Source of the DNA: Flaveria trinervia
Lineage: Eukaryota > Streptophyta > Magnoliopsida > Asterales > Asteraceae
NCBI GenBank assembly: GCA_025506515.1
Contig: CM046452.1
Coordinates: forward strand, 46,191,562 to 46,255,561
Direction of reading: 5' to 3'
DNA: 64,000 bases
Shown here: positions 11,168 to 21,448 of the stretch, one piece after another
How the letters are laid out: each line of letters starts with the position of its first letter
Numbering within the stretch: the stretch's first letter is position 1
Translations under genes and position numbers: made by a program
Notes under the pieces: model-generated
Told to the model about the DNA's origin: nothing
Databases searched by the model: none
The model's input: only the letters and a program-made list of their open reading frames with translations

Positions 11168-11606
11168 CAAGTGCTCATTGATTTAAATCGATTGATCTAT
11201 CAGTGTTAGAATTGTTTAAATTGTTTGCTTATTCCATTAGATTTATTAGTTCTTCTGATTAGATCTATGTTTTGAGAAAAATCGTTTTTGTGTGAATCAA
11301 TTTTAAAACAATAAAACAGTGATTAATCAATTCAACGAGTACCGCTTCATTGCTCGGTTAACTTAGATCTATATTCACATTAATTGAATCATAGATCTAT
11401 GTTATTGATTTGATATTCATCAATTGTTCAAATTAATTGAACAAATACATTAACAAAATCTTTGATTTGATATTCAAATATCATTAAAAGGATTGACTAA
11501 TTTGTGATCTCAATCACTTAATTACACATTAATTAAGTTTTGTCACTAATTAGTTCATTACTCAAAAGAAACTTCGTTTTAGTTGAATTCTAATACTTAA
11601 CTAAAA

Positions 11607-13110
11607 ATGAGTAACTTTGTCGGTGGATCATTATACCAACCTCCAAAGTTGGAAACAAAAGCGGATTTTAAATCCTAGAAAATCAAGTTCATGAATCATA
11701 TGAATTACACTGATCCTGACTTAGGGTATCGATAACCGAAGGTCCATATATTCCACCCACTCTTGGGCCGGATTATAATGACAATAATCAACTCATAAGT
11801 ACAAAAGATCCTCACCTGATGATGTTAAAAAAGGTCAAAGTTGATATTAGAGCATACAGTCTACTTTGTATGGCTTTACCTGAAGAAATATTAATCAGGT
11901 GTGAGAATTATAAAACATCAAATTCCTTGTAGAAGATACTTCATACACTCTGTGAAGAGAGTGATATATTAGAAGCATTAGGAAGGACACTCTTCGCTCA
12001 CAATATGAAACATTTCATCATATTGAGGGTGAATCATTTCTCAACAACTCCATAGGTTTATGCAATTGGTAGCCGAGATGAACATCATGGAGTTGAAGTA
12101 TACAAATGAGGAATTAAACAAAAAATGCTCTATACTTTGTCTGAAAGTTGGAAGCAAACTGTATCCATGTTCAAGAACACCATTGATCTCAAAGCAACCG
12201 GTTCAGGTACATTAGTAGCTAAATTTGAGGTTTTTGAAATGGATGAAATTTCAAGAAACAGGAGTGTGAGAACACATGTCACACCTTATCATTTTAAAGA
12301 AACCAAAAGTGCTAGAAGTGTTTTTATTTCTAACAATGATAGTGACAACTCTTGTACTTTGAGTGAAGATGAAGAAGAAGTGAGTTTTTATGAATCAAAA
12401 CCTTCAAAGAAATCTTCTCAAAGTAAATCTAGAAAGGAAAAGGGAAGAATTGATGAGAGAAAGATGCATCTACATCATAAGAAAAGTCTTCATCAAACAA
12501 CAACCAAGCAAAGCCCATCACTGTGATTTTGGACTCTGAAGAACAAAAAGCTGCATTTGCAGCTTTCAGTTCAAGTTTTCAAGATTACCTGGGAAGCACT
12601 TTAACACCTATCAACATCTGTCAGCAAGACTTAGAGAAACTACATCCGGATGTAGTAGAGGAGATGGATCTTCAATGGCAAATGTCAATGATTCCTTATA
12701 GAGCCAAATAGTATTGAGAAGAAACAAAAATTTGGTTGAAGCAAGTAAAACATCAAAGATTGGTGTTGATAAGTCAAAGGTAAGATGTTTCAAATGCAAT
12801 CTCTATGGGCACTTCTCAAGAGAATGTAATCGACAATCGAATCCTGACACGAGACAACAACAGCAACATCAGTCTCATCAACCAAAAACTTCTCAGAGAA
12901 CTTATAGACAACCACAACTGACTAACTCATCCCTACCAACCACAAATGCATCAGTAGGACCTAGTAATTCTAAAGAAACTAGGCTGATCATACTTCAAAA
13001 TGGAACCTATGACTCGAGCATGTATGAGAAAGAAGTCTTGGGAAGAGAATCAAGCTTTAATGGCCCATATGGAGAACAAAGTTCCACCCATGGCAAGAGA
13101 GACAAGAGAT
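11607..13110 (+). pseudogene. gag: gag of element B (capsid and first zinc knuckle)
   Basis: The ATG at 11607 is the first after the leader and begins MSNFVGGSLYQPPKL; a stop falls after 23 codons. UBN2-type capsid pieces continue in shifting frames (KLTLNCGE-type text is not readable, but MLYTLSESWKQTVSMFKNTI at 12125 is open to 12526). Then come VEEMDLQWQMSMIPYRAK, KTSKIGVDKSKVRCFKCNLY and a full CX2CX4HX4C knuckle at 12786-12827. A Q/H-rich tail follows (12850-12950). The order capsid, 'DKSKVRC' and knuckle matches A and C. A perfect 16-bp palindrome (CTACATCCGGATGTAG, 12640-12655) lies in this coding region. At least four lesions make it inactive. Confidence 0.8.
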
Positions 13111-14873
13111 AGACTATGTTCATCAGTATGTGTTGAGGAAGTTGAAAGATATAGAGTCCATGCTCAACAACTGGCTGATAAAGTAAAAGAAATAATGATT
13201 TTGAATGAATCTCATGTAAGAGAAAATAAATTATATCAAATCAAAATTAACTCCTTACAAAAGGATTTAGATAAACTTGTTTCTGATAATTACAGCTTAA
13301 AAGCCCAAGTTGAGCATAAGGCCACTTCCTTAACTAAATCCATGGTTGATCATGCATCAACTGAAGTGAAACTTCAAAATTTTCAACTTTCATCTCAGTA
13401 ATATGAGAAATTATTGAATTCTCATATTGAATCAAAGAACAGGTATGGGTTGGGATATAATGTTATTGCACATCCTCTAAATGATAATTATATAACTTTA
13501 CCTAAATCAATGACAAAAAACTTGTCAAATCATTTATGCCATGCACCAAGTTTGAATCAAAATCTAATCAACAAGTTAATAAAATTAATCTGAGGTGAGT
13601 GAAACTAAGTCTTTTGATTAAGATAAATTCAAAAAAAAATGACTCAAATATTGACTTTGATGAATGTGATGACTTTGATGATTCTAATGAACATGATGAT
13701 GATTCTAATGAACATGATGATGATAAACTAGATATTGGTAAGAATCTTTCATTTGAAACAACCATTCCCAAAATACTTGAAGAAACTAAGTTGTCATATC
13801 CTCCAATGCAAAGAAACATGTTGAAGACTATTTGCAAAAGAATAGCTTAGTTAAATAAAGGTCTAAGAACCTTCAACTAAAGTGATTGAAAAGTGTATAG
13901 CTACTAAGGAATTACACTCATCATCCGTAAAAAAGGAAAGAAGCAACTATCAGCGGGCTTCTTCGAAAGAAGAAACATTGTTCACTAGCAGATCTGCGGA
14001 AAACCAAATCTACTGAGTAAATGCTAAGCAACAGAATTAAGCAATGCTAAACAAGAACCCTTTGATATTATGTCAGGAAAAGGAAGGAAGCATCAACTGC
14101 AAAATGGAAAAGGTTGAAGCCTCAAAAGCTGCAAAAGAAGAAGAAAGTGATTGATTCTAAGAAAGAATCAAAAGAAATGTATTGCTAGTGGTATGATATG
14201 CAAAATCACAATACTGAAGACTGTTACTTCAACAGTTATTGTTCTATTTGCAATATGAACAATCACATGAGGCGACTGCTGCTGCTACTTTAATAAACAT
14301 TGTTCAGTTTGTAACAAAAATAACCATTCAACTCAGGAATGTTATTTCAACAAGAAGAACAAGACAAAGAGCACAAAGAAGCAACAATATGAGAAGGATG
14401 ATTCAGACTCTCAATCTAATGAAAGCGTTGAAGATTCAAAAGCAAAGAATAAACAACAAAAAAAGTTGCAAAAAACAAAGAAAACAACTGCTGATGAAAA
14501 AAATCTGAAGAAGAGATAATCACATCAGCAATCCAAAACACCTCACAAAAAGGTGGATTTCACAGAAAAGGAAACAAATGCTGATGATACTTTCTTTGAT
14601 AATTTTGAAAATGGCACTCTTATACCTCATTCAAAATCAAAAGATGATGAAACTTTCCACAATCAAGGTTCATCATCTAAATCAAGACAACAAACCAACA
14701 AAGTGAATGAAGAAGAGATTGAGAAACAAGAACCAAGTTCCACAAACTCACCCTCAACAAAATCATCCTGACCACAAACAACATATAATGAATCAATTAA
14801 GACTAAATTTAATACTGAAACATCAAGACTCTACTGGAAACCCCAAGATCATTAAGGATTGGGTTGCCAATTC
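13111..14873 (+). pseudogene. Extended gag C-terminus of element B: coiled coil and tandem zinc knuckles
   Basis: A heptad-rich segment (13140-13400; YQIKINSLQKDLDKLVSDNY) is a likely coiled coil. The KNRYGLGYNV motif at 13437-13466 corresponds to GIGYN in A and GLGSN in C. An acidic run with a repeated NEHDDDSNEHDDD follows (13690-13727). Three knuckle-like units then lie in tandem (14183-14342). After an asparagine- and lysine-rich part the gag frame ends at a TGA (14878-14880) three bases after the pol frame opens. Several stops and shifts interrupt it. The extension is a Sirevirus trait; the tandem knuckles look unusual. Confidence 0.68.
14183..14342 (+). repeat. Three tandem CX2CX4HX4C-like zinc-knuckle units
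   Basis: Units start at 14183, 14240 and 14301, spaced 57 and 61 bp. The third is complete (14301-14342; C, C, H and C all present, followed by YFNK). The first has a stop after its first C and Y in place of the second C, but keeps H and final C followed by YFN. The second keeps C, C and H and loses the last C. Confidence 0.72.
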
Positions 14874-14876
14874 TAA

Positions 14877-16140
14877 TTGATTTCTTTATGTGTGCAGGAA
14901 CAATCATGGAGAGCTGACAACAAGTGGTATGTTGACAGTGGTTGCTCTAGGCATATGACAGGAAACTATTCTCTTCTCCATGACTTCAAACATAAAATAT
15001 CTCATATGTGGCATTTGGTGGGGATAAGAAGGGAATTAAAGTTGTTGGTGAAGGAATGGTAACTAATGGTGTGCTCAAATTTGAGAAAGTAAATTACTGT
15101 GAAAATTTGTAATATAATTTATTAAGTGTATCTCAAATTTGTGATCACAAAATTATACCATATTATTTGATAAAACTAATTGTTATATTCTTAAGCTAGG
15201 TTTTTAAATTCCAGAAGAGTGGATCCCCCTTAAAGCATCAAGAACAGGAAACACATATGTTTTGGAGATGCAAAATACAACACTAACAAGCAAAAACATG
15301 CTTGCTATCTAAGTCACCAAAAGATGAATCTCAGTTGTGCATAGAAGGCTTGCTCATTCCAATATGAAGAACATGAATAAATTGGTGAAAAGTGACTTAG
15401 TCATTGGATTGCCATAGAAAGAATTTATTGTTCAAACCATTATCCTTCATGTTATAAAAGAAAACAACATAGAGTGTCTCACAAATCCAAAATTATCAAT
15501 ACAAACACTACACCACTTAATTGCTTCACATGAATCTTTTTGGTCCAACCAATGTGATGAGCATTGAAAAAAGACAATATTAATTAGTAGTTGTTGATGA
15601 TTTCATTAGATTCACATGGGTCTTTTTCTTAAAACAAAAAAGTGAAACATCAGAAATATTAATGGAGTTTGTCACCAAGATTGAGAAACAACTTGATTTA
15701 AAAGTTAAAAATTCAGGAGTTATAATGAGACTGATTTGTTAATATTGTCTTAGACTCTTTCTGCAGGAATAAAGGCATTGCAAGGCAATTTAGTGCACTA
15801 AGAACTCCATAACAAAATTGAGTTGCTGAAGAAGAAACATAACTATTATTGAAGCAGCAAGGACAATGCTAGCTGATTCACAATTGCCAATCACCTTTTG
15901 GGCTGAAGCAGTGAACATAACATGCAATGTTCAAAATAAGACATTAATTGTCAAAGAACACAATAAAACACCTTATGAGATTTTATTTTAAAGAAAATCT
16001 TACATAGGATATCCTAGAGCTTTTGGGTGTCATGTATCTATTTTAAACACAAAAGAACAATTGGGTAGAGAAAACCTGTGATGGTCTCTTTGTTGGGTAC
16101 TTTTCAACATCTAAGTCATATAGGATTTACATTCCATAAC
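14877..16140 (+). pseudogene. pol: Protease and integrase part of pol, element B
   Basis: Protease motif WYVDSGCSRHMTG is intact with DSG at 14934-14942. The pol frame opens just behind a TAA at 14874-14876. The pre-integrase zinc domain is seen as HRRLAHSNMKNMNKLVKSDL (15339-15400). The integrase core shows VVDDFIRFTWVFFLKQKSE (about 15590-15645), the E region IIEAARTMLADSQLPITFWA (15850-15905) and VQNKTLIVKEHNKTPYEI. The first catalytic D near 15540 is not in a clean frame. Stops at 15063, 15418 and about 15590 and multiple shifts break it. It would have cut Gag-Pol and inserted cDNA. Confidence 0.82.
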
Positions 16141-16960
16141 AAACATTATGGAAGAAACTCCTAATGTGTCATTTGATGAATCCTTATTTCCTAAATCTAT
16201 TAAAGGATCATCATGGTTATTTGATATAGATGCCCTCATAGACTCATCTAACTCTAGTTATTTGAATAATGCAGGTTCTGTTGATACATACTATCCATTT
16301 GTTCCTCCAAACATGAATGAAGCATCATTATTTGCTGTCCTCCAAGAAGACAAACATCAAGTATTATGGAACAAGGAACACCAAATAAAACCAATAATGT
16401 TGCACAAGACCAGGCAAATGGATCTACATCCTCATATGCAAACACTCATCAGCAGCTGCTAACTCTGCATCCACAGATGAGTGTCCTACATCCGGAGATA
16501 TGGATATTGCATCAGCAGATGTTCCATCCACATCAGTAGATATTCCACACCTAGGAGATGATATATTGCATTCTAAAGATTTAATGTCAACCAGTCAACA
16601 AATACCATCCGTAGATGTTCCTGTAACTCTTACGGAAGCACAAAATACATCCGTAAAAGTTCCTACGAAAGACACTCATAATGCAGCCGGTGCACAATCT
16701 CATGAGGAAAATCATTCAACTTGCAATGATCAACATGATGATCAATTTGCTTACTTCCTAAAGTCATCATCTCAGCTAGATCCATCTGCATTAATGAATA
16801 TGACCAACATGGAATCATCTATTCCAGTTGTGTCTATTCGAACAACAAGAATTCATAAGACTCATCCAGTAAACAACATAATTAGAGACCTTAATGAAAA
16901 AACCATAAGAAGGCTAGGGGGAGCTGCAAACATTTGTCTGTACACTTGTTTTCTTTAACA
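16141..16960 (+). pseudogene. Integrase-reverse transcriptase linker of element B
   Basis: Two mostly open stretches (16148-16462 and 16500-16958) encode a serine-, aspartate- and histidine-rich linker with repeated V-D-V/I-P steps (DIASADVPSTSVDIPHLGDD). The DNA behind these repeats is a cluster of CATC-N4-GAT(G/A) words (about 16469-16620), the same word as in the LTR. The end resembles the usual run-in to RT (TRIHKTHPVNNIIRDLNEKT). No catalytic motif is present. Confidence 0.6.
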
Positions 16961-17535
16961 AGTGGTTCCCCTAAACATTATAGCTGCACTAAAAGATAAT
17001 AGCTGGATTGAAGCTATGCAGGAAAAGCTTCAGCAATTCAGAAAGCAGAAAGTCTAGAATCTAGTTGATCTACCTGAAGGTCAACATCCAATTGGCACAA
17101 GGTGGCTCTTCAAAAATAAACTAGATGACAAAGGCATAATTGTGAGAAACAAAGCTAGGCTGATTGCACAAGGTTATACTTAAGAAGAAGGGATAGACTA
17201 TGATGAAGTTTTTGCACCCGTTGAAAGAATTAAAGCCATAAGAGTATACCTAGCCTATGCATCACATAAGAAGTTCACTGTCTATCAAATGGATATGAAA
17301 TGTGCTTTCTTATATGGGTAAATTGATGAAGAAGTATATGTAGCTCAACCTCCTAGTTTTGAAGATCATGACTACCCATATAGGGTATACAAGATTGATA
17401 AAGCTTTGTATCGTCTTTATCAAGCACCAAACAAGTGGTATGAAAAATTATCATCTTTCTTGCTTAAGCATGGATATAAAAGGGGAATTATTGATCAGAC
17501 TCTCTTTTTCGAACAAGAACATCAAGACCTCTTAG
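16961..17535 (+). pseudogene. pol: Reverse transcriptase N-terminal part, element B (split by solo LTR)
   Basis: Reverse transcriptase of the copia type: ALKDNSWIEAMQEKLQQFRK, GTRWLFKNKLDDKGIIVRNK, ARLIAQGYT, EEGIDYDEVFAPVERIKAIR, YQMDMKCAFLYG and YKIDKALYRLYQAPNKWYEK. In-frame stops are few (about 17056, 17182 and 17320), so this is the least decayed part of B. The reading stops at HQDLLV (17530), where a solo LTR is inserted; the gene resumes at 18545 with VQIYVDDIIFGS. The catalytic YVDD is therefore on the far side of the insertion. GLKQAP is changed to RLYQAP here. Confidence 0.87.
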
Positions 17536-18544
17536 TGACGGGTTTGCAAGAACATAAAACTTAGTTTAACCCATTAAACTTTCTGAAAACGCAGCGGAAT
17601 AACAACATTATAATAACTTACTTATAAGCTGAAAAATGTGTTTCTTTAGGTGACCATATAAATGTATAAAGCAAAACCAAAATCAAAGGATCTAAATATG
17701 TGAATAAGCAAGCTATGAACACAAAAACAAGCATAATGGACAGTCATTAACAAGCTGCCATAACTACCTTTCAGCAGCTCAAGACAATGCTTCCAAAAGA
17801 GGCTGCCAAAACGTGGATTTGATGAAGATGTAGATGTGCAAAATCGGCCAAGACTCCAAGAGAAGAAGTCCTCAAGCTAGTATACCCCAAGCCTCCTTGC
17901 AAGCACCTCTTGTTAGGGAGATTCAACACCAAACACAACACCTAAAACCCGAAAATTACTCTTCTTTCTGCTGCCTTTCGAGAGGTGTAGAGAGAGAGAG
18001 AGAAAGAGTTGTGTGTGTTGCATGCAAAAAGGGGATGGATCAGATTTTTGAGTCTCCAAGACTTGTTAAGTGTGTGTGTGTTTACAAGGAAAAAAAGGTC
18101 CAATAAGAACAAAGGGGGGGAGGGGGCAAAAGAGATTCAAAAAGGGTTTTCCCTCTTTAATCAAACACACACACACTAACAATAACTAGTATTTTTGTCA
18201 CATTAATAAGTCATCTACTAGACTTATTTAAATGTGACATATGTATTCTCTAATTAAAACATTAATTAAAGTACACTCTCATGTTATTTGTGTTATTTAA
18301 ACCCTTTAAATAACAAAAATAATAATAAACCCATCAAACAATTATCCTCATAATTTATTCCATCTCATATGCAACTTATTAGAAAACCCATTTTCTAAAT
18401 GGTGTAAATATTTAATTGCATGATCATATCATCAATTAAATATTAATTGGTGTTTGCTAAGCTTGTTATTAGATATAACCCACTTGGATCATAACGTACT
18501 AACCGCATCAATATTCTATGTGCTTGGGCACATAGAATCCAACA
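17536..18544 (-). mobile_element. Solo LTR (1009 bp) inserted in element B reverse transcriptase
   Basis: On the + strand it runs from TGACGGGTTTGC to AGAATCCAACA and is flanked by CTTAG at 17531-17535 and 18545-18549, a perfect target duplication. It shares layout and words with element F's LTR, which starts TGATGGGATTTAAC and has AACCC(A/G)..TTTCTAAAT near its right part and CTTGTTATT..ATA.GACCC-like text. By analogy with F, its sense strand is -. It carries an (AG)n tract at 17990-18003. No internal region remains, so it arose by LTR-LTR recombination. Confidence 0.85.
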
Positions 18545-19466
18545 CTTAGTTGTTCAAATATATGTAGATGACATTATATTTGGATCAATAAACAAGAGAC
18601 TATGTGTAAGCTTTGAAAAGTTGATGAAATCTGAGTTCCAGATGAGTTCCATGGGAGAATTACCCTTTTCCTTGGTCTCCAAATTCATTATAAAACAGAT
18701 GACATTTTCATTAATCAAGAGAAGTATATTAATCAAATATTAGAAGTACAATCTTGCTGATACATCTTCCTGTAAAAACACTTGCTTCAACAATTAACAA
18801 GATTGTACCCGATCCTACATGAAAATCTATTGATCAAAGATTGTTAGATCAAGGATATGATCTCTTATGTATTTAACTGCCAGCAGACCTAACATAATGT
18901 TTGTTGTGTGTGTTTGTGCTAGGTACCAATCAGAACTAAAAGAGTCTCATCTAATTGCTATTAAGAGGATCTTCAGATATCTGAAAGAGAACCTGCCCTT
19001 GGACTTTGGTACCCAAAGGATGGTGACTTTGGAGGATGCAACAACAATAGAAAATCCACAACAAGTGGATGTTAATTTATAGGACCAAGACTTGTTTCAT
19101 AGTAGTGAAAAAAAGCAAACAAATGTATTTGTATCCACAGCTGAGGTTTAGTATATAGCTGCTTCAACTAGTTGCTCTTAAGTTCTTTGGTTGCAAAACC
19201 AATTGCTTGATTATGGTTAAAATTTCGTTCAAACTCCAATTCATATTGACAATTCAGCTGCTATGTTTATCATTGCTAATCCAGTTCAACATAGTAAAAC
19301 AAAGCATATTGAAATTAATACCATTTTCCGAGAGATTGCTCAGAAAAGGTTTAATCAAATTAAAGTGGATACAACAAATCAACTTGCTGATTTATTCACT
19401 AAAGCCTTTGATTCAGTTAGATTTAATTTTCTAATTAAGTCTTTGGGCATGATTAACTTAGATTAA
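18545..19466 (+). pseudogene. pol: Reverse transcriptase C-terminus and RNase H of element B
   Basis: After the solo LTR the gene resumes with VQIYVDDIIFGSINKRLCVS (18550-18610), carrying the catalytic YVDD, then KLMKSEFQMSSMGELPF. LMYLTASRPNIMFVVCVCAR (18863-18925) and SHLIAIKRIFRYLKE mark the connection region. RNase H pieces are weak: the first catalytic D region near 19030 is disrupted, AEV with a stop replaces AEAEY near 19143, and NPVQHSKTKHIEI and LADLFTKAFDS are kept before the final SLGMINLD and TAA at 19464-19466. Many stops and shifts. The family assignment is secure from the palm motif and the conserved pol end. Confidence 0.85.
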
Positions 19467-20560
19467 TCCTCATCAACAAAGAAAAGCATGTGACTGTCAT
19501 TGTAAATAGTAATAAATAAAACCCAAAAATATTCAGAAAAAAAAAAAGTACAAAAATATTGTCTTTCTTTATTGTGCATTTTGATTTAGCATGACATATG
19601 TTTAGGAAATGATAGTGCACTATGCCTTCGCTTACTTCTTGAGTTCTTAACTTACTTTACATCTGATCATAAGTACTTTGATATGTGAGTAGGTTCATCT
19701 TGAGTGGAAACTACACTAAGAGCATGCCTAACATAATGAAATGGTGTTTGTCTGTGGGAAACTCAATTTTGAGGATCAAGTATGTAAGTCTTATCTTGAT
19801 GTGATCAACTCATTTACCCAAGCACACTATGTAAAACACTTTATAACTTCTATGTTTGTAAATCATATTCCCTCAGTTTTGTGTAAACGAAGACTTGGGT
19901 TTATGAACACCTTGGTATACTTCTGTAACCAACTGGTTAATAGAGTATGATCCTTATAATCCCTCTATTTTGTGTAAACAAAGACCTATGTTAAAGGCAC
20001 CTCTGTTTTACGGAAGTAAGACCTGGTGACCTGATGATGATCATATCTAAGCTCTTAAAAGAATCCATTATGATCAACTATATATTATCTAAAAAGCTTT
20101 TGCATCAAAGCATTAATAAGACATTAAATTTGTCTCAAGATAGAATTCTATAACTTAATGTACATAGTTTGTAAGTGTGAAAAAGTGATGAATTGACTCA
20201 CAAATGGAGAACAAACTGTAATGTGAATTGAAAGTGGAGCCCATAACAGTTAAGCACCAACAAACATGAAAACATGATAAACAACATGCCTAGTTGATAC
20301 AATACTCTTGTTTGGATTTAAGTGGACAAACATACTTGCAATCAAGACTAGAATCATGTCACATTCCAACAATCAAATCAATCAGGAAAAAGCTTAGTGT
20401 CATAGTATGATCCTATTATATGTGTCTATATGCATCTAAATAAATTTTATCTTATTTCTTTTAGCTTATTTGGTTTTGTAACTTTTGGACTGTCATGTCC
20501 TTTCATGCTATTCTTCAACATAAATTTATTATGAATGCAATATCTTATCATTAATCACAA
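19467..20560 (+). other. Non-coding stretch between pol and internal regulatory module, element B
   Basis: No ORF with known domains. An approximately 87-bp spaced repeat of CCCTC.RTTTTGTGTAAAC occurs at 19870 and 19957. AT-rich otherwise. In Sireviruses a non-coding spacer before the third ORF is expected. Confidence 0.6.
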
Positions 20561-20564
20561 ATTT

Positions 20565-20572
20565 AGGGGGAG
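20565..20572 (+). promoter_or_regulatory. Internal polypurine-tract-like AGGGGGAG, element B
   Basis: The same 8-mer is the polypurine tract directly before element C's 3' LTR (34445-34452). Here it is followed by TAGTTAATGCATG, loosely like the start of C's LTR, but it lies 15 kb from B's own 3' LTR. Confidence 0.4.
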
Positions 20573-20824
20573 TAGTTAATGCATGAAAATTAAAATCTGA
20601 ATTTTCAAAACAAAAATCAAATGAAGGAATTGGAGCTTGAGCAGTAACTTGGTTGCAGGATATATGAAGTTTTTCAAACTATAAATTTGCTTTTTGTGCA
20701 CAAATTGTCATGAAAACAAAGTCAACAAGGTCCAATAGTAATAAATGGTTCTATCAGTTCTATCAATTGATTAGGATCATATAATCAAAGAAGTTTCAAA
20801 CTTTTCATTTCAGCATTCGCTAAA

Positions 20825-21011
20825 ACCACAATGCATTTTCAGCATCAGCAGAAGGCATAATGCATTTTCAGTATTAGCAGAAGCTATAGTGCGAAACTTA
20901 ATCAAGTAAATTATAACTATCCGTAGATTGGTAAACTACAGATGAGTTAGTATTTTAAAAGTATAATCTATTTTCATAGATTGGTAATCTATGGAAAATC
21001 AAGTTATACTT
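20825..21011 (+). repeat. Tandem repeat and nested hairpins upstream of env-like ORF, element B
   Basis: A ~30-bp unit starting ATGCATTTTCAG is repeated at 20831 and 20861. ATCCGTAG and CTACAGAT near 20920-20944 form one inverted repeat. A second has inner arms TTTTCATAGATT/AATCTATGGAAAA (20971-20982, 20986-20998) inside outer arms AAGTATAA/TTATACTT (20959-20966, 21004-21011). Confidence 0.7.
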
Positions 21012-21220
21012 CAATGAAGAATTCAGTTCTTTTAAGTTAGGTATCCGCAGATGTCCTACGAAAGAACTAAACTCCGGAATAAATAAATTCCACGAAAGAG
21101 TAATAAGGAAAATGGGACCCACTTTCATTAAATAAATGAAATTAATGTGTCCGAGTGAGTATAAATGATGTTTTTGACCTAAATATTCATTACCCACTTT
21201 TATAGAACATTTTTCAGACC

Positions 21221-21228
21221 TATAAAAG
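21221..21228 (+). promoter_or_regulatory. TATA box in front of env-like ORF, element B
   Basis: TATAAAAG lies downstream of the hairpin cluster and 221 bp before the ATG at 21449, of which 120 bp may be an intron. Placement matches the TATA boxes before the third ORF in A and C. Confidence 0.5.
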
Positions 21229-21328
21229 CGCACACATAAAAATCTTTCCCACCTTCACAAACATTCAAATTACTGAATCAAAACATCAAACAAACTCATA
21301 AAATTGATTTCAGATCCTTGTTTTGAAG

Positions 21329-21448
21329 GTAAAATATATCATAATCAACAATAATGAAATGTTTGATTCACTGTTATCATTAAAACAACTCATATTCTCA
21401 TGTCTGTAATATGGATTCTAACCTAATCTTTATCATTTTTATGTCCAG
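21329..21448 (+). other. Possible 120-nt intron just before the env-like start codon, element B
   Basis: The left edge reads GAAG|GTAAAA and the right edge TTTTTATGTCCAG|ATG, both good plant splice-site matches. The segment is AT-rich, as plant introns are. Splicing would place a 5' leader directly against ATG 21449. This is inference from sequence. Confidence 0.4.
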
